The translations under genes were made by a program, and so were the position numbers. DNA of 6,190 nucleotides from Deltaproteobacteria bacterium (GTDB lineage Bacteria > Myxococcota_A > Polyangia > JAAYKL01). Shown piece by piece: positions 5,910 through 6,190 of the stretch (position 1 is its first letter; every line of letters starts with the position of its first letter). The DNA is taken from positions 1-6,190 of the forward strand of contig JAABTR010000125.1 in assembly GCA_011389755.1 (NCBI GenBank). Reading direction: 5' to 3'. The notes below the pieces were generated by a model. The model worked only from the letters and a program-made list of their open reading frames with translations, made no database searches and was not told the origin of the DNA.

Positions 5910-6190
5910 TTAGAACTGGAAGTACAAAAACGGGTTGAACGCCTGGGCGAACATCGCCGAGACAGACACCGCGAACAGCCCGACGAGCACCACCACCCGC
6001 GCCGGGGTCACCTTCTGAGCAAAATCCCACGACTGGGTCCGAAAGGCGCTGAGCAAAACGCACATCGCCATCATCACGATGTTGCTCATTGTAAAGAGGG
6101 CGCCATCCAAGAGGTGCGCTGCACCTGCGAGCTCGGTGGCGCCGACCATCGCACCCCAAAAATGAACCGCTGAGGTCATATCCGCGGCTC
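5910..6190 (-). CDS. MBOAT-family O-acyltransferase (AlgI-like), C-terminal end only
   Basis: This is the 3' part of a gene that enters from the right edge; the frame is open through 6190, so the internal Met at 6179 is not the start. About 92 residues are visible. They begin A-A-D-M-T-S-A-V-H-F, which fits the segment after the conserved F-F-R-A motif of AlgI/DltB-type MBOAT proteins. The stretch contains two hydrophobic segments (around LFTMSNIVMMAMCVLLSAF and VVVLVGLFAVSVSAMFAQAF). It ends N-P-F-L-Y-F-Q-F, very like the F-I-Y-F-Q-F terminus common in AlgI homologues. Known role of the family: multipass inner-membrane acyltransferase that passes an acyl group, usually acetyl, across the membrane for polysaccharide modification. 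The catalytic His region lies outside the window. The AlgJ-like gene follows after 15 bp, which strongly supports the call. The stop is TAA at 5912-5910. Confidence 0.85.
   Translation of the reverse strand, partial: AADMTSAVHFWGAMVGATELAGAAHLLDGALFTMSNIVMMAMCVLLSAFRTQSWDFAQKVTPARVVVLVGLFAVSVSAMFAQAFNPFLYFQF

Overview
All supported genes lie on the minus strand, so the window reads from high to low coordinates. Base composition is clearly GC-rich. The proteins combine a lipoprotein with a carboxypeptidase-regulatory-like domain, a secreted beta-propeller with Ig-like domains and a Cys-x-Cys tail, and a large membrane protein carrying TPR-like repeats. This combination suggests a Gram-negative bacterium of the former Deltaproteobacteria (Myxococcota or Bradymonadota-like). 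That assignment is inference from style; there is no marker gene.

In transcription order the window holds: (1) the last ~90 residues of an MBOAT (AlgI-like) O-acyltransferase, 6190-5910; (2) a complete AlgJ/AlgX-like SGNH-type acetyltransferase with a membrane anchor, 5894-4716; (3) a lipoprotein with an N-terminal beta-sandwich and an unrecognised C-terminal part with a DxDxDG loop, 4669-3500; (4) a secreted PD40/TolB-like propeller followed by two Ig-like domains and an odd tail, 3449-1860; (5) a large polytopic membrane protein, 1843 to beyond position 1, with the 'D-x-WWHLA-x-G' signature of GT-C-like membrane proteins and a C-terminal TPR-like segment. Gene 5 runs off the window, so no stop codon is seen; the open reading frame was found by translating by hand. 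The gaps are 15, 46, 50 and 16 bp, with no convincing terminator or internal promoter, so one operon is likely. No intergenic stretch exceeds 50 bp.

Genes 1 and 2 form the classic pair that carries acetyl groups across the inner membrane (MBOAT) and puts them on a periplasmic or exported polysaccharide (SGNH/AlgJ). Genes 3-5 are not part of the known alginate or cellulose acetylation operons. The best reading is a cell-envelope or exopolysaccharide O-acetylation locus with unfamiliar accessory proteins. The target polymer cannot be told from this window. The most notable sequence oddity is the 3' end of gene 4, where two GC-rich hairpins and a hydrophobic-plus-Arg-Arg tail in the neighbouring frame raise the possibility of a frameshift in a MYXO-CTERM-like sorting signal.
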